DNA of 64,000 nucleotides from Bemisia tabaci. Its lineage: Eukaryota; Arthropoda; Insecta; Hemiptera; Aleyrodidae. Position 1 is the stretch's first letter. Every line of letters begins with the position of its first letter. The stretch covers positions 18,041,731 to 18,105,730 of the forward strand of contig NC_092801.1 of the NCBI RefSeq assembly GCF_918797505.1, read 5' to 3'. Shown here piece by piece: positions 1 through 9,967 of the stretch. Under the pieces are notes generated by a model. That model searched no databases and was not told the DNA's origin. It saw nothing but the letters and a program-made list of their open reading frames with translations. Made by a program: the position numbers and the translations under genes.

Positions 1-169
1 CGTCCCTGCTTGCTTGCGCTCACGTCTTTCCTCCCTTGTATTGCCATATCGAGGGGTGAATTTCCTGAGAAATCTACGAATAATTGGACAGAGTGCATCA
101 GAAAGGAACCAACCCACATTTTCGAAAAAATTGAGTTGAGAATGTTTTTGAGTCCCACTAGTCATATAT

Positions 170-422
170 GGACCGCGTTAAACAGAAAGGAACCAAGCCG
201 CATCAGCTATTGCCAATTTTAGTCGAGCAATTTAATTTTTTACATGGAAACGGTTGTGCGGATATTCGTGCAAATTTTGGTGAATGTTCTCTATAGTACG
301 AACCTAATTCTTTAAAATTTTCTAAGAAATCCACGCAGACTTCCTCTCGTAAAAAATGTAATTGCCCGGTTAAATTTGGCATTAGCTGATGTGGCTTGGT
401 TCCTTTCTGATGAACGCGGTCC
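170..422. mobile_element. GGACCGCG-family MITE, complete
   Basis: The terminal inverted repeats (TIRs) read GGACCGCGTTAAACAGAAAG on the left, with the complement on the right (one or two changes). They are flanked on both sides by ATAT, a 4-bp target-site duplication (TSD). The arms carry the word AGAAAGGAACCAAGCC. The interior is AT-rich and non-coding. A second complete copy lies at 54412-54664. A degenerate left end of the same type (GGACAGAGTGCATCAGAAAG) is seen at about 87-115. Confidence 0.85.
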
Positions 423-587
423 ATATACCAAAAACTCAAAGACGAGAAAAAAAAATCAATCTGTGTTAGGAGAGGTTAATGTTTACTTTCTACATCGACC
501 CTTATGGAAAAATAAAACTTCAAACCTCTTTTTTTTTGAGTTTCAGCTTTATGTGGGCGGTTCCTTCTTGTTAAACTTGGTCCATTT

Positions 588-745
588 TTCCTTGGATTTT
601 CACGAAAATTTCTTTCGTGATCAGATCTAGACTATCTAAAATTTCAAGAGAAAATATGTTTAGCTCTTCTCACAAATAAAAATTTTACAGGAAGAAATTT
701 GGCAACTCTCAAATTTTCATAGAACATTTTTCCTTAGCACAGCAG
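588..745. mobile_element. CTGCCGTGCTAAGG-family element, right-half fragment
   Basis: The sequence follows the right half of the complete copies at 1765-2020 and 4282-4534: an AT-rich stretch, then AAATTTGGCAAC and the right end CCTTAGCACAGCAG. The left half is missing, so this is a truncated relic. The flanking 423-587 shows nothing recognisable. Confidence 0.65.
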
Positions 746-1175
746 TTTATTCGTAGTTTGCCTTTCAAGCAGCTGCTTCCTTTGAGTGGGTCCGGATTGT
801 GATTGTGGTACAATTTTCAGAGCTCCGAGTTAACTTTGAGAGTATAACTTCGAAAGTATTAAGGATTAAAATTATTTGCCTAAAAAGAACTTACTTAAAA
901 AAGAAAAAAACTCATGATTTTTACAAACGTTAATACAAGTTTGGTCCTACTTTCATATTTGAAAAATTTCTAATGTTTTCTCTTCTGCTTGTGTTATTTT
1001 TCCAGTGGAAAATCTTATTAATCTCTAACAATGGTGTATTTCTAAAGTTACACAGTAGAATTTCACAACGAACGTTACTGAAACTAACTCTTAACGTATC
1101 TTTATAGTGGTCCATTGTCCGCAAACATTCCTTATTCACAATAAAAATCACTACGGGGCCCCCCAATGGAAAGCA
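746..1175. other. AT-rich DNA without recognised features
   Basis: No domain-bearing frame, tRNA or repeat end was recognised. The longest open frames are under 85 codons with biased, low-complexity composition. Confidence 0.5.
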
Positions 1176-1278
1176 CACCGAAAAAAAAGTGAAGTTGATC
1201 TAACACACAAGATTTTGTAAGTTGTCGCACACTTTTTTTACACCCACAATGTTAAATCAACTTCACTTTTTTTCAGTG
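1176..1278. mobile_element. CACCG/GTGAAG-family MITE, 103 bp
   Basis: The ends are CACCGAAAAAAAAGTGAAG on the left and CTTCACTTTTTTTCAGTG on the right, with CA repeated on both sides as a 2-bp TSD. The interior has GTGTAAAAAAAGTGTGCGAC on the minus strand. Longer relatives are at 41575-41783 and 54688-54789. The terminal pentamer and 2-bp TSD link it to the other CACYG families here. Confidence 0.85.
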
Positions 1279-1764
1279 CAGTTGTTCAAGGAGTAACATT
1301 TAATTTGGCCCATGGTCGTTCCAAAATGCACTTCTTTGTACAGGGATAAAAATCTTTGTAATCCCTTTTTTTGGATATGTTCCCATTTTTTGTTTTCCTA
1401 ACTAAATTGAACTTTTTTATAGACCTGTGTTAAAAGTTTCTTCAACCTTTTTCTAATTACATCGTGGCCTCCCCAAGGCAAATAGCTGCTTAAAAGGTTT
1501 AGGTAAATTCATCAAAGAACCACAGGAGCATGGCAAAACTTTTACAAGCAAAAGCAACTGTTTTCAAGTCACTAAAATCGCCCAGCGAGTTTTTTTGTAT
1601 GCGGACTCGTTTGGATCAGCGTAGCTTTTTCGACGGATGACTCCGTTTAATATGTGGGAACGATCAGGAGAAATTGATCGATTCTCAGAAGTAAGCCAGT
1701 AGTCAGTAGTCAGAATTAGGCCAGTAGTAATTCGCTCCTGGAAAAAACAGCCTAAATTACTATG
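1279..1764. other. Unassigned AT-rich spacer
   Basis: No gene or repeat was recognised. It contains a short local repeat (AAGTAAGCCAGTAGTCAGTAGTCAG) near 1690-1725, which looks like replication slippage. Confidence 0.45.
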
Positions 1765-2020
1765 CTGCCGTGCTAAGGAAGAACGCCGTATGAGCCTTCA
1801 GGCGTTGCCAAGTTTCCTTTGATAAAATGATGTTTATTTACGAAGAAAGTTATGAATATTTTTCCTCTAAATTTTCAGACTTTTCACATCAAATTATGAA
1901 CGAAATCCTGTGAAAAATTGAAGGAGAAACATCCACTGATTTTCCTGAAAATTTGCAATTTGTCGGAGGGAATTTGGCAACGTCTGATGGTTCATACGGC
2001 GTTTCTCCTTAGCACGGCAG
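1765..2020. mobile_element. CTGCCGTGCTAAGG-family element, complete
   Basis: The left end is CTGCCGTGCTAAGGAAGAAC and the right end is the complement, closing with CTTAGCACGGCAG. The subterminal word GGCGTTGCCAAGTTTCC is mirrored near the right end. The 256-bp interior is AT-rich. I could not define a clear TSD. It is one of at least eight copies or fragments in the window. Confidence 0.85.
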
Positions 2021-2261
2021 CATGTTGATCGACAGTTTAAGAACCACACGATAAAACAGCATACCCAATAGGTTTTCGGGCACAATTAGAATGTTCCCGT
2101 TCATGGTAATCCCATTTTGATTCTTCAAAGCACTCCGGAATATCTGAAACCGGAAAGCGTTTCGGCCTAACCGATAGTGTTAGCGAATTCCGGCCCGAAA
2201 AATGCCCGGAGCGCGGGACGATTGGATCAAAAACCGAGATGAATGGAACTTTAATTGACGG

Positions 2262-2500
2262 CGCACAGTGGATCGAGCCAATCAGAGAGGTCGGATGTGA
2301 AATTTTTTACTAAAACTGCAAATTTTTATGTTTATTTCGTCACAATTTTAATCTTCAAGGGGTGTTTCTAGAAGAAAATTTCACGGGGAAACCATCGGAA
2401 CCACTTTTATAACCTCAAAATTTTGTATTAACGGAGTTACAAGCTTTTAAAGTTTTCAAATTTTGTCCGATTTTTCTTACCGGCTCGATCCACTGTGCGG
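2262..2500. mobile_element. GCACAGTGGATCGAG-family element, complete
   Basis: The arms are CGCACAGTGGATCGAGCC on the left and GGCTCGATCCACTGTGCG on the right, enclosing about 200 bp of AT-rich sequence. The subterminal block AGAGAGGTCGGA is mirrored imperfectly as TCCGATTTTTCT. Other copies are at 23109-23345, 26667-26906 and 37804-38036, and the family varies mostly in the interior. Confidence 0.8.
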
Positions 2501-2835
2501 CGTTACACCGAAAGGGCAGTCCGACGACTCTCCCCGGCGCGAACAAAGGTGTTTTCTGCGCGGCTAAATCCCAATTACTCTCATTGTCAGGCGCAGTAAT
2601 TGGTTCGGGATCGCTTTAACTCAGAATTAATCTGTCCAAATGGATATTCAAAGCGTTATTGAATGTAAATGAGTGGTCTTGCGACGTGTTGCCGCTATTT
2701 AAGGGGTGTTTTTGACTCCGGCTCCGTTGTAACGCTGCTGTGATCCCTAGCTCGGGGTGAGGAATTCAAAGAGAGTATTTTGATAGCTTCGAGTAAAAAG
2801 GAAAGTGTTAAATGTTCTGTGTGACGTGTGATGCA
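2501..2835. other. Unassigned mixed-composition DNA
   Basis: The GC content is somewhat higher than in the neighbours. No repeat end, RNA gene or coding domain was recognised. Confidence 0.4.
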
Positions 2836-2847
2836 TTAAGGTGATTT

Positions 2848-3361
2848 GGATTGCATTTAGCAAAAAGGAACCAGCACGATTACAGTGTTTTCAAAATCGT
2901 GCAACTTCTTCTTTTCTTCTAAAAATACTTAAAATATGTGGATTGCATTTTGCAAAAAGGAACCACTAGCATTGCAATGATGCTAAGATTGTGCAACTTC
3001 ATCTTTTGCAATGAAATTGCGGAAATCGTGAAAAACTATGAAATTTAGATGGTAATTTTTGTCTTAAATTTACGGTTTTGTGCGAGTAAAATAGAAACTA
3101 TTAATGGATAATCGGGTTTTTCTTCCAAGACAAAAGAAGTTGCACAATCTTAGCAACATTGCAGTGCTAGTGGTTCCTTTTTGCAAAATGCAATCCATGT
3201 ATAGTGTTAAAATTCACACAATTATTTTTCTTTAAAATTAACAATTTTGTGGTGAGAAGCAAAAACTATTTGCTATTCTGGGAGGTTTTTCTTCGATAAT
3301 TATGAAGGAACAACATTTTTACAATTTTATTGCGCTGGTTCTTTTTTGCTAAATGCAATCC
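2848..3361. mobile_element. GGATTGC-family MITE, outer copy
   Basis: The ends are GGATTGCATTTAGCAAAAAG and the complement of GGATTGCATTTAGCAAAAAAG. ATTT stands on both sides as a 4-bp TSD. It inserted into the left TIR of the TTAA-family element and was itself hit by a second GGATTGC MITE at 2940-3196. Confidence 0.85.
2940..3196. mobile_element. GGATTGC-family MITE, inner copy
   Basis: The TIRs are GGATTGCATTTTGCAAAAAG, apparently perfect on both sides, and the 4-bp TSD is ATGT. The interior contains GCTAAGATTGTGCAACTTC, mirrored before the right end. It is nested in the outer GGATTGC copy at 2848-3361, so it arrived later. Confidence 0.9.
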
Positions 3362-3508
3362 ATTTGATAAACGCTATATTTTGTGTCAGAACGACACGCA
3401 ATGTATCGCATCGATTAGTTCGATCTTTTCAGCTACTTGTCATTTTTCTCGGATTTTGAGGTCGCAATTTAGTCGTCCTCAGGGGACTGAAGAATTCACT
3501 TATCAATT

Positions 3509-3632
3509 GGACGTATTTCTGCCGAACGGAACTATGTGCGGTAAGACATAAGCCCTGAGATCCGAAAGAATATATGGGTAACAGGGCTCCTGTCGTAATG
3601 CACATATAGTTCCGTTCGGCAGAAATACGTCC
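3509..3632. mobile_element. GGACGTATTT-family MITE, 124 bp
   Basis: The ends are GGACGTATTTCTGCCGAACG and its complement, and the 4-bp TSD is AATT. Both halves contain the word GAACTATGTGC. It is nested in the TTAA-family element. Other copies are at 4868-4990, 9374-9495 and 23705-23826. Confidence 0.9.
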
Positions 3633-3926
3633 AATTTTGACAAAAGAACTCAACGTAAAAAAGGCAGAGGTTTTTCAGAGGAAAAATATCGCATTCGATA
3701 CTGATATTGAAACTGCACTCGAATGCGATATTTTTTGTCTAAAAAACACGTCTATATTACGTTGAATTTGCATGTCAAAATTTTTAAGTGAATTCTTTAG
3801 TCTCCTGGCAATAGAATTGTGATCTCAAAATCCGAAAAAAGTGACGAGTAGCTGAAAAAAATGGAACCAAACGATGCGATATATCGCATGTCCTTTTGAC
3901 GCAAAATATGACGTCCATCGAATCAC

Positions 3927-4281
3927 TTTCGTTATGTGTGATGTGTGATGAATTATTAGCATTAAAAAATTACTTGCGCTTCAAACTTTAATTTTCTTCT
4001 CTCTTGTTTCAGGTAAGATGCTGCTCTGTGCACTTTGAGTTCTTGAACAAGAAAGTAAGCATTTAATTTACCTCATCAAAGCATCGTAATATTATTTTTT
4101 TTTTATTATTTTGTTTAATTTTTAAATAACGAATTTAGCGATACATTTCGACTCTCTCGTTTGACTTCAGTCTGGGAGACTCGGATTTTTCGACTTCTAG
4201 CATGTCGTTACCTCTCTGAAGTAAGGGCGTATCTCTATCACCACGTGAGTCCTGGAAAGCATGGAGTTATATGCACAACAA
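3927..4281. other. Unassigned AT-rich spacer
   Basis: No repeat ends or coding domains were recognised. A T-rich run lies around 4090-4125. Confidence 0.4.
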
Positions 4282-4534
4282 CTGCCGTGCTAAGGAAAAA
4301 CGCCGTATGAACCATCAGACGTTGCCAAATTTCCTCCTACAAATCGCAAATTTTCAGGAAAATCAGTGGATATTTCTCCTTCAATTTTTCACAGGATTTC
4401 GTTCATAATTTGACGTAAAAAGTCTAAAAATTTCGAGGGAAATTATTCATAACTTTCCTCATAAATAAAAATTTTATCAAAGGAAACTTGGCAACGCTTG
4501 AAGGCTTATACGACGTTCTTTCTTAGCACGGCAG
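4282..4534. mobile_element. CTGCCGTGCTAAGG-family element, complete
   Basis: The left end is CTGCCGTGCTAAGGAAAAAC and the right end TTCTTTCTTAGCACGGCAG. GACGTTGCCAAATTTCC near the left end is mirrored as GGAAACTTGGCAACG near the right. It is similar in length (253 bp) to the copy at 1765-2020. Confidence 0.85.
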
Positions 4535-4867
4535 TGTACGTCTGAGCAACTGAAAGAGTTCACGGACATCAAAGAGTGGAAAGAGGAGCTGCACTCATGG
4601 ACGGAATAGGGTCATTCCATTAAAATAAACTATGTAAATTCGTCCCAGATTTGAATGTTTTTAATTTTCCTCTCACGATCTAAGCTATAAAAACTCAATG
4701 CTATCTGGTCAGTCCAGTGTACTAGGATATCGTTTTATTTCCGTAAAAAGCGACGAAATAGTCAAACAAGTCAGTTACGAGAGTCGTGGATTTATGTTTC
4801 GGATAAATCTCATTAATGAGCAAAAACCATCGAGTTCAACCCGGATGCCAAGTCGTTGAGACCAATT
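4535..4867. other. Unassigned spacer
   Basis: No supported feature was seen; composition is mixed and AT-leaning. Confidence 0.4.
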
Positions 4868-4990
4868 GGATGTATTTCTGTCAAACGGAACTATGTGCAT
4901 TAAGACATGAGCCCTGAGAACCATAAGAATATATGCATGACAGGGCTCACATCATAATGCACATTCGTTCCGTTTGACAGAAATACGTCC
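4868..4990. mobile_element. GGACGTATTT-family MITE
   Basis: The left end is GGATGTATTTCTGTCAAACG and the right end CGTTTGACAGAAATACGTCC. The flanks are AATT and GATT, so one base of the presumed 4-bp TSD has changed. The interior is a near-palindrome with GCCCTGAGA and CAGGGCTC arms. Confidence 0.85.
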
Positions 4991-5177
4991 GATTTTAACG
5001 CAGGTATCGTCGTATCGTCTATCGTCCTTTAGCCATACGTCCATTTATACCATCATGAGTCGGCCAATCTGTAAAACATCTCCTATTTTTCCCCATGGTG
5101 TGTATCATTAACGTAATAAAAATAAAATTCGTGATGGAGCGTTAAAAGTGTAAAGATTTTATCCCATGAAAGATTCC

Positions 5178-5600
5178 AATTAAGGGGCTTGGAGGCTAAG
5201 GCTCATAAGTGCAGATTTTAATATTTTGCAAAATACTTGTTTGCAGTTTCTTAATTACATGAATCCTTCTGGCGAAAAGAAAGTTCAAACTAACTTTTTG
5301 ATGTTCAAAATTGAAATTTGGGAGCGAAATTTTCACAGAGTATATTTCAAGACTAGTTTCAGTTGAAATCATTCATATCTCAATTTTTTCAAAAACTGCA
5401 CTTATTCGCCTTGTCCTCCAAGCATTCGTGGATCTAGCAAATTGGCAACATTGTATTTGCTCCATTTAAATCTATCGAAATGTATCGATCCTTGGAGGGG
5501 CCAGGTGCTCCGACAAGAATCGATTATTTAGCATAGGTTTAAATGGAGGAAATCCGGCGTTGTCAAATTGCTGGATCCGCCCTTGCCTCCAAGCCTTTCA
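5178..5600. mobile_element. TTAAGGGGCTTGGAGG-type foldback, interrupted
   Basis: The left arm reads TTAAGGGGCTTGGAGGC with CATAAGTGCAG following. The right arm reads CTGCACTTATTCGCC, TTGTCCTCCAAGC. The right arm is split or duplicated by a palindromic insert at 5425-5581, after which CCTTGCCTCCAAGCCTTTCAATT resumes. Right-end fragments of this family recur near 11340-11402 and 11610-11650. Confidence 0.6.
5425..5581. repeat. Palindromic insert with TTTAAACCTATG-type centre
   Basis: The arms are GTGGATCTAGCAAATTGGCA and GTCAAATTGCTGGATCCGCC, around an inner pair built on CTCCATTTAAATCTATCG and ATAGGTTTAAATGGAGG. It resembles the AGTGGCGTGGCG hairpins in its core but has different ends. A half-copy is at about 8431-8480. 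Confidence 0.6.
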
Positions 5601-6340
5601 ATTCTGAACTTTTTTACCCCATTCACAACCGTGCTCTTTTGGGTATAACATCCCCTCCTGCCACCAAAGTCACCTCTTCCTCGCGTATATAGCCACCGAT
5701 AGAAAATCCAAACTTTCAAAACGTTGTCTCAGTTCTTTGAGCCAAAAGCTAAGGCCGAGAGCACTGCAGCGGTATCGGGGATAAATTGTTTCGTGCGGAA
5801 TAATGTTCGCGAACCGTCGCTGGAGTGGTAACAAGATTACCAGGAGTGAACGGAAAAGCGGGGGGGGGGGGGGTGTTGATAAATTCAAGCCTGCGAATAT
5901 TCTCAACTATACCGGCGGATTTCCATGGCTCCGCGAGTTGAAACATGCGTTTGCCATTACAAATAAGCCTTGATCTTCGCACTCGGGGGCTTTGAAAATA
6001 CACGCGACGCGACAGAGAGAATATTTTTCGCGAGGCTCGTGGAGCCGACATTTAGAGAGCCGCGCTGACGGAGATGAGCATAGTTTCCGCGCACAATAGG
6101 TCTGCGGGCTGATCATTGAAATTGATAGAGAAAGCGGTAGACAAATAACACAAAGGGGATGTGGAGCAATCCTGTGGCGTGATAGTTGTAATTTTGTGTT
6201 TATTGACCTGAGAAATGCTATTATATAAACAAATAAGACAAGATAATGCCAGAGACAAAGAAAAACCCTCCACTAGCTTCTTGACGACGGGTGGAAACTT
6301 CTAAACACTTCCTTATGGACAATTACATGGGACCAACAAT
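5601..6340. other. Unassigned region with a 14-base G run
   Basis: A homopolymer of G occupies 5860-5873. The sequence around 5930-6080 is moderately GC-rich. Open frames on the minus strand overlap one another without any recognisable domain, so I do not call a gene. Confidence 0.45.
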
Positions 6341-6842
6341 GGAGATGTTGCATATGTGAGGAATTTGCAATTTGACCATAGATTCTTATGTAAAGGTTCG
6401 CGAGAAAAACGATGGTGCCACTAGTTTTCTCTGAAATCAACTCCCAAGCTCACAAAAAGCTCTTAAGTTGAGGCCAAAATGGAGGGGATATCCCACGCTA
6501 TCCTTAGAGTCCACCTCTACATCAAGACAAACTCTCCATGCAAAGATAGAGAGCAAATACATTAGCAGTGTTGCCGTGTTTTCAGTTTTGGAGTCTCCAA
6601 TTAAAGTGGCAGCCCTGTTAATGTATTTGCTCCCTATCTTTGCATGGAGAGTTTGTCTTGATGTAGACGTGGACTTTAAGGATAGCGTTGGATATCCCCT
6701 CCATTTTGGCCTCAATTTGAGAGCTTTTTTTGAGCTTGAGAGCTGATTTCAGAGAAAACCAGTGGCACCATCGTATTGCTCGCGAACTTTTACGTAAGAA
6801 TCAACAGTCAAATCGCAAATTCCTCACATATGCAACATCTCC
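6341..6842. mobile_element. GGAGATGTTGCA foldback element, complete
   Basis: This is a long foldback with arms of roughly 230 bp. The outer ends are GGAGATGTTGCATATGTGAG and its complement. The inner arms include GGGGATATCCCACGCTATCC and AAGACAAACTCTCCATGCAA, both mirrored. The arms read as open frames on both strands only because they are inverted copies. Other copies are at 53735-54378 and 60723-61230. Confidence 0.85.
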
Positions 6843-7421
6843 ATTACCGTACTTATCATGTGGACGATGAGCTTTGGGTGACAACACGAATTAAAAAAAG
6901 TTTACGTAACTTCGTTTTACAAAACCACATTGAGCTTTTCCTTAAAATGATGTTTAAATACCCACATTATAGTTATTTTACGCCCGCATTGATGTCACGT
7001 TGGGATCACCATTATTTGAAACACTGGATTAATCTGTTCAATCTGGTTGTTCACCACTGAAAATCACAAAATATTCATCGACACTTCCAATCCCCACATT
7101 ATTCTCTTTAAATCTCTCTCAATTCATAGACCTAGCAGGGAATCTACTCCGGTATCGTGGCACAACTTGAAACAAGCTAATTTCTTAATTTACGTTCTTA
7201 CCCTCTCTCTCTAAATTATATTTTGAACCATTTTGTCGCGCAACTTTCCGTGGAAGAATGAAATATAAATGGTGCATGCATTTTATCTCATTTCATGAAA
7301 TAATATAAATCAAGAAATAAATTCGCAAATGAGTTTAAGATTAGCTCGTAAATTTTAATAATTTAGCGTTCGCAACTCGCAGCGCGTCTCTCGCAGAGTT
7401 CAACAGGATACGACGTCAGAA
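6843..7421. other. Unassigned AT-rich DNA
   Basis: A 94-codon plus-strand frame at 6776-7060 begins inside the preceding foldback and has no recognisable domain. Nothing else is supported. Confidence 0.4.
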
Positions 7422-7643
7422 CTGATGTGCTAAGGAAAAACGCCGTACGAAAATTCCTAAGTTGCCAAAATTCCCTGGACGAAATTTGTAGTTTAAAGGG
7501 AGGTTAAACGTGGTTTTCCTCGACATTTCTGATACAAAAATCACTGAAGGATGTTGAAGAGCTTCCCGGGAAATTCGTGTTTTATCAAAGGAAACTCGGC
7601 AACGTTGGAGTGCTCTTACGACGTTCTTTCTTTAGCACGGCAG
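7422..7643. mobile_element. CTGCCGTGCTAAGG-family element, diverged copy
   Basis: The left end CTGATGTGCTAAGGAAAAAC and right end TTCTTTCTTTAGCACGGCAG match the family with a few changes. At 222 bp it is shorter than the best copies. Confidence 0.75.
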
Positions 7644-8430
7644 AAAATTTGCGGTTCTTTCGGGCAGAGCGGCAAGAGTAACAAACTTACCGCCTTATCT
7701 GATCTCATTTCCTGTCACGCCGCCATGGAAGTAAGTCGCTTTTGTTTCAGAAATACCCTCTCCCCTCTCCCGTTGAGCCGAGAAAAATTTAAATTGAATA
7801 CTGAAAGAGTTTCAGTCTCGTAAAGAGGTCTGAATAGCCAGATGTTTTGAGAGAAAAAAACTCTCCAACCCGATATAACCTAATTGCGAAGTTAATTATA
7901 AAAGCTGCATTTCGCCAGACGCTAGGTCTGAGAGTAATACTTCCATGCAGAAATTAAGATATATTTGTCGAAGGCAAAAACTCAAATCAGATATTTTCTC
8001 AATTGCCTAAGCAAATGATCAAATGTTCTCCCTTAAATTGAAAAGTCCATTATTCACCATTAAAAATTAAAAATGAAGAGTGAAAATACAGAATCCAAGT
8101 CACTTTACAAGCAAGCCCCTGTTTCTCCACATTTTGGATTAACATCTAAAGAAAACAAAGGCTCTCTGCAGTTTCGTGAGTTGACGTATCTAAGTGCACT
8201 TTCGAGTCTCGAGCACGTGCAGTAATCCAATAATACAAATGAAAATGTAAACCTAACAATGATGCTCTTACATCTCACTCAGCCTGCAACTATTAACCGA
8301 CGAAGTTCCTTTGATGTTTGTAAATTCAGAATGATACTGCACTATTAATAAGTAACTAAAGACACGAGAAAATGGGTAATCAAGGCTAAGATCGAATAGA
8401 GTGCCTGGGACGTTTCAGAATAAGCAGAGG
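7644..8430. other. Unassigned region with a dispersed-repeat fragment
   Basis: At about 7965-8080 the sequence TTTGTCGAAGGCAAAAACTC and the following CAAATCAGATATTTTCTCAA match the dispersed family better seen at 25640-25860. The remainder is unassigned. Confidence 0.45.
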
Positions 8431-8625
8431 CGGATCCAGAATTTGGCAACACCGGATTTCTTTCATTTAAACCTATGTTTAAACACCATGTCATACACCA
8501 GTCAATACCATGAAGGGAGAAGAATTGTAGACGGTAATGCGATGAATTTCAGGCCCTCCCTCGAATTTTAGAAAGAGTTAAAATGCTAGTTGAATTGCCA
8601 CAAAAATAACATGAAAAGTACAAAA

Positions 8626-8854
8626 CACTGGGGGAAAAACACATCGGATCTAGAGCCCAGACTCTTGAAAACATTGACAAGAAAAAGAACTCTTGATTCA
8701 AGCAGATTTAAGCTTAAATCAAAAGGAAATCCGCTCAAATTAAGAGGCTTGGTTCTTGATTTAAGCTTAAATCTGATTGAATCAAGAGTATTTTTTCTTG
8801 TCGATGTTTTTAAGAGTCTGGACTCTAGATCCAATGTGTTTTTTTTTTCCAGTG
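8626..8854. mobile_element. CACTGG-hairpin MITE (ATCTAGAGTCCAGACTC)
   Basis: The left end is CACTGGGGGAAAAACACATC and the right end GATCCAATGTG, T run, CCAGTG. AA on both sides is a 2-bp TSD. The arms carry TCTAGAGCCCAGACTCTTG and TTTAAGCTTAAATC, giving a near-palindromic 229-bp unit. Related copies are at 14389, 22517, 28190, 56731 (partial) and 60287. Confidence 0.9.
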
Positions 8855-8868
8855 AAGAGTTCGAGGCA

Positions 8869-9129
8869 GCGGACCGATTATTGAAATTTATAGACAAAGA
8901 AGACATAAGGAGTATAGAGCGAGCCTATTAGTTGAAATGGGTGGTTCTCACAGACTAAGGGGGTAAATGATGGACTAACAGTCGGGTCTCTCGTGGGTTG
9001 CCGTTAGTTAGTCTATTACCTACGTCCTTTGTGCATGGCAAACACTCGCTTCCATCAATAGGATCCCTCCATATCCTTTTTGTCTTCTTTGTCTATTGCT
9101 TTGTTTATCAATTTTAATAATCAGCTCGC
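8869..9129. mobile_element. GGGCCGATTATTGAA foldback, complete copy
   Basis: The left arm contains GCGGACCGATTATTGAAATT and AGACAAAGAAGACATAAGG. The right arm contains CCTTTTTGTCTTCTTTGTCT and TTTTAATAATCAGCTCGC. A central block reads CGGGTCTCTCGTGGGTTGCC. Copies or fragments lie at 30229-30400, 43104-43275, 48707-48829 and 52676-52948. Confidence 0.75.
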
Positions 9130-9373
9130 TTAACCATTGTAAGTGACACAATTTTTCTTTTAATCGCGAGTAATCGAATCGGCAGGTCGCAGAAATCTCC
9201 GACAGTTTAACAGTAAATTTAGCAACGTTGTGGACTTACACCATCCGGTTGTTCCCAAATTGGCCGAATTCTCGTTTTTCTACTCGGTCGCCTATGCCCC
9301 TAGTCATTTCAAGAATCATATATCATGACGTAAACTGTCCAGGGCTACCGCGACTCGTTTGATAACAACAATT

Positions 9374-9495
9374 GGACGTATTTCTGCCAAACGGAACCAT
9401 GTGCATCATGACGTGAGCCTTGCTACGCATATGTTCTTACGGGTCTCAGGGCTCATGTCTCAATGTACATAGCTCTGTTTGGCAGAAATATGTCC
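9374..9495. mobile_element. GGACGTATTT-family MITE
   Basis: The ends are GGACGTATTTCTGCCAAACG and GTTTGGCAGAAATATGTCC. The flanks AATT and ACTT differ at one base. This is a typical 122-bp near-palindrome of the family. Confidence 0.85.
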
Positions 9496-9845
9496 ACTTT
9501 CGGGACCGCACAATAATTATTAAGGGCGTTTCGACCCCCAGCAGAAGCGGTGTAACGCATAGTAGTGTTGTTGACAAGTTGCCGGTCTAAACTTCATGCT
9601 CTAGTATGAAACTGTCAATATGTTTCGCTATACTTGTTTACTTTCGCAACGAAGAATAGCGCTTTAGAACACTAACTTACAGCAATTCGTTGGATAAAGG
9701 ACTGCAATGTTCTTTTCCCCCAAATTTTTCAGAGAAGCGATGTTTGTCACTCTTTGTTGATAAATACACTGTAGATGTGGGGGCATGTATAAGTGTAGTA
9801 GAATCTGTTTCTGCAGATCCACTCGTCAGTTCCGTGAAAATTTGT
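9496..9845. other. Unassigned spacer upstream of the tRNA-like unit
   Basis: No repeat ends were recognised. If the tRNA-like unit is the head of a SINE, its body would extend into this stretch on the minus strand, but I see no diagnostic tail. Confidence 0.35.
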
Positions 9846-9918
9846 CGCCACCACCGGGATTCGAACCTGGGACCTATTGGTCTAGAGTCGGACGCCCTGA
9901 CCGCTAGGCCAACCTGGC
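9846..9918 (-). pseudogene. tRNA-like unit or tRNA-derived SINE head, anticodon position CTA
   Basis: On the minus strand a 73-nt cloverleaf can be drawn. The A box TGGCCTAGCGG starts at position 8. The D stem GCCT/GGGC pairs, with one G-U. The B box GGTTCGAATCC is perfect, and the T stem CCAGG/CCCGG has one mismatch. The loop CTCTAGA keeps U33 and a purine at 37 and would place CTA (reading UAG) as the anticodon. The anticodon stem TCCGA/CCAAT pairs at one position only, and the acceptor stem pairs at four of seven. Pol III promoter elements are therefore intact but the fold is degraded. The call of pseudogene or SINE head over a working suppressor tRNA is an inference. Confidence 0.7.
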
Positions 9919-9967
9919 CGGCTGAACCTAGAATTTTCCCATCAATATTCTCTCATCTGGTTCCGGT

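Larger units (their letters stand above)
2840..3926. mobile_element. TTAA-TSD family element (GGTGATTCGATGG), interrupted by nested insertions
   Basis: It starts GGTGATT directly after a TTAA at 2836-2839. After the insertion at 2848-3361 it resumes with a diverged GATAAACGCTATATTTTGTG, then the family interior with ACGCAATGTATCGCATCGAT. It ends CATCGAATCAC at 3926; the right TTAA is decayed. A second insertion sits at 3509-3632. The intact relative at 56817-57256 shows the uninterrupted structure. Confidence 0.75.

Noticed and set aside
5860..5873. Poly-G and poly-C runs (also 27470, 41352, 50216) as functional G-quadruplexes
   Set aside because: Single homopolymer runs in otherwise ordinary DNA; their lengths are also unreliable in sequencing.
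6437..6746. Nearly identical 92-codon proteins on opposite strands
   Set aside because: They are the two arms of a foldback; the same sequence is read from both ends.
8586..8931. Opposite-strand frames with SRLLKT and DSIRFKLKS motifs, also at 14299, 28120, 28163 and 60320
   Set aside because: They recur only inside CACTGG-hairpin MITE arms and are not gene products.
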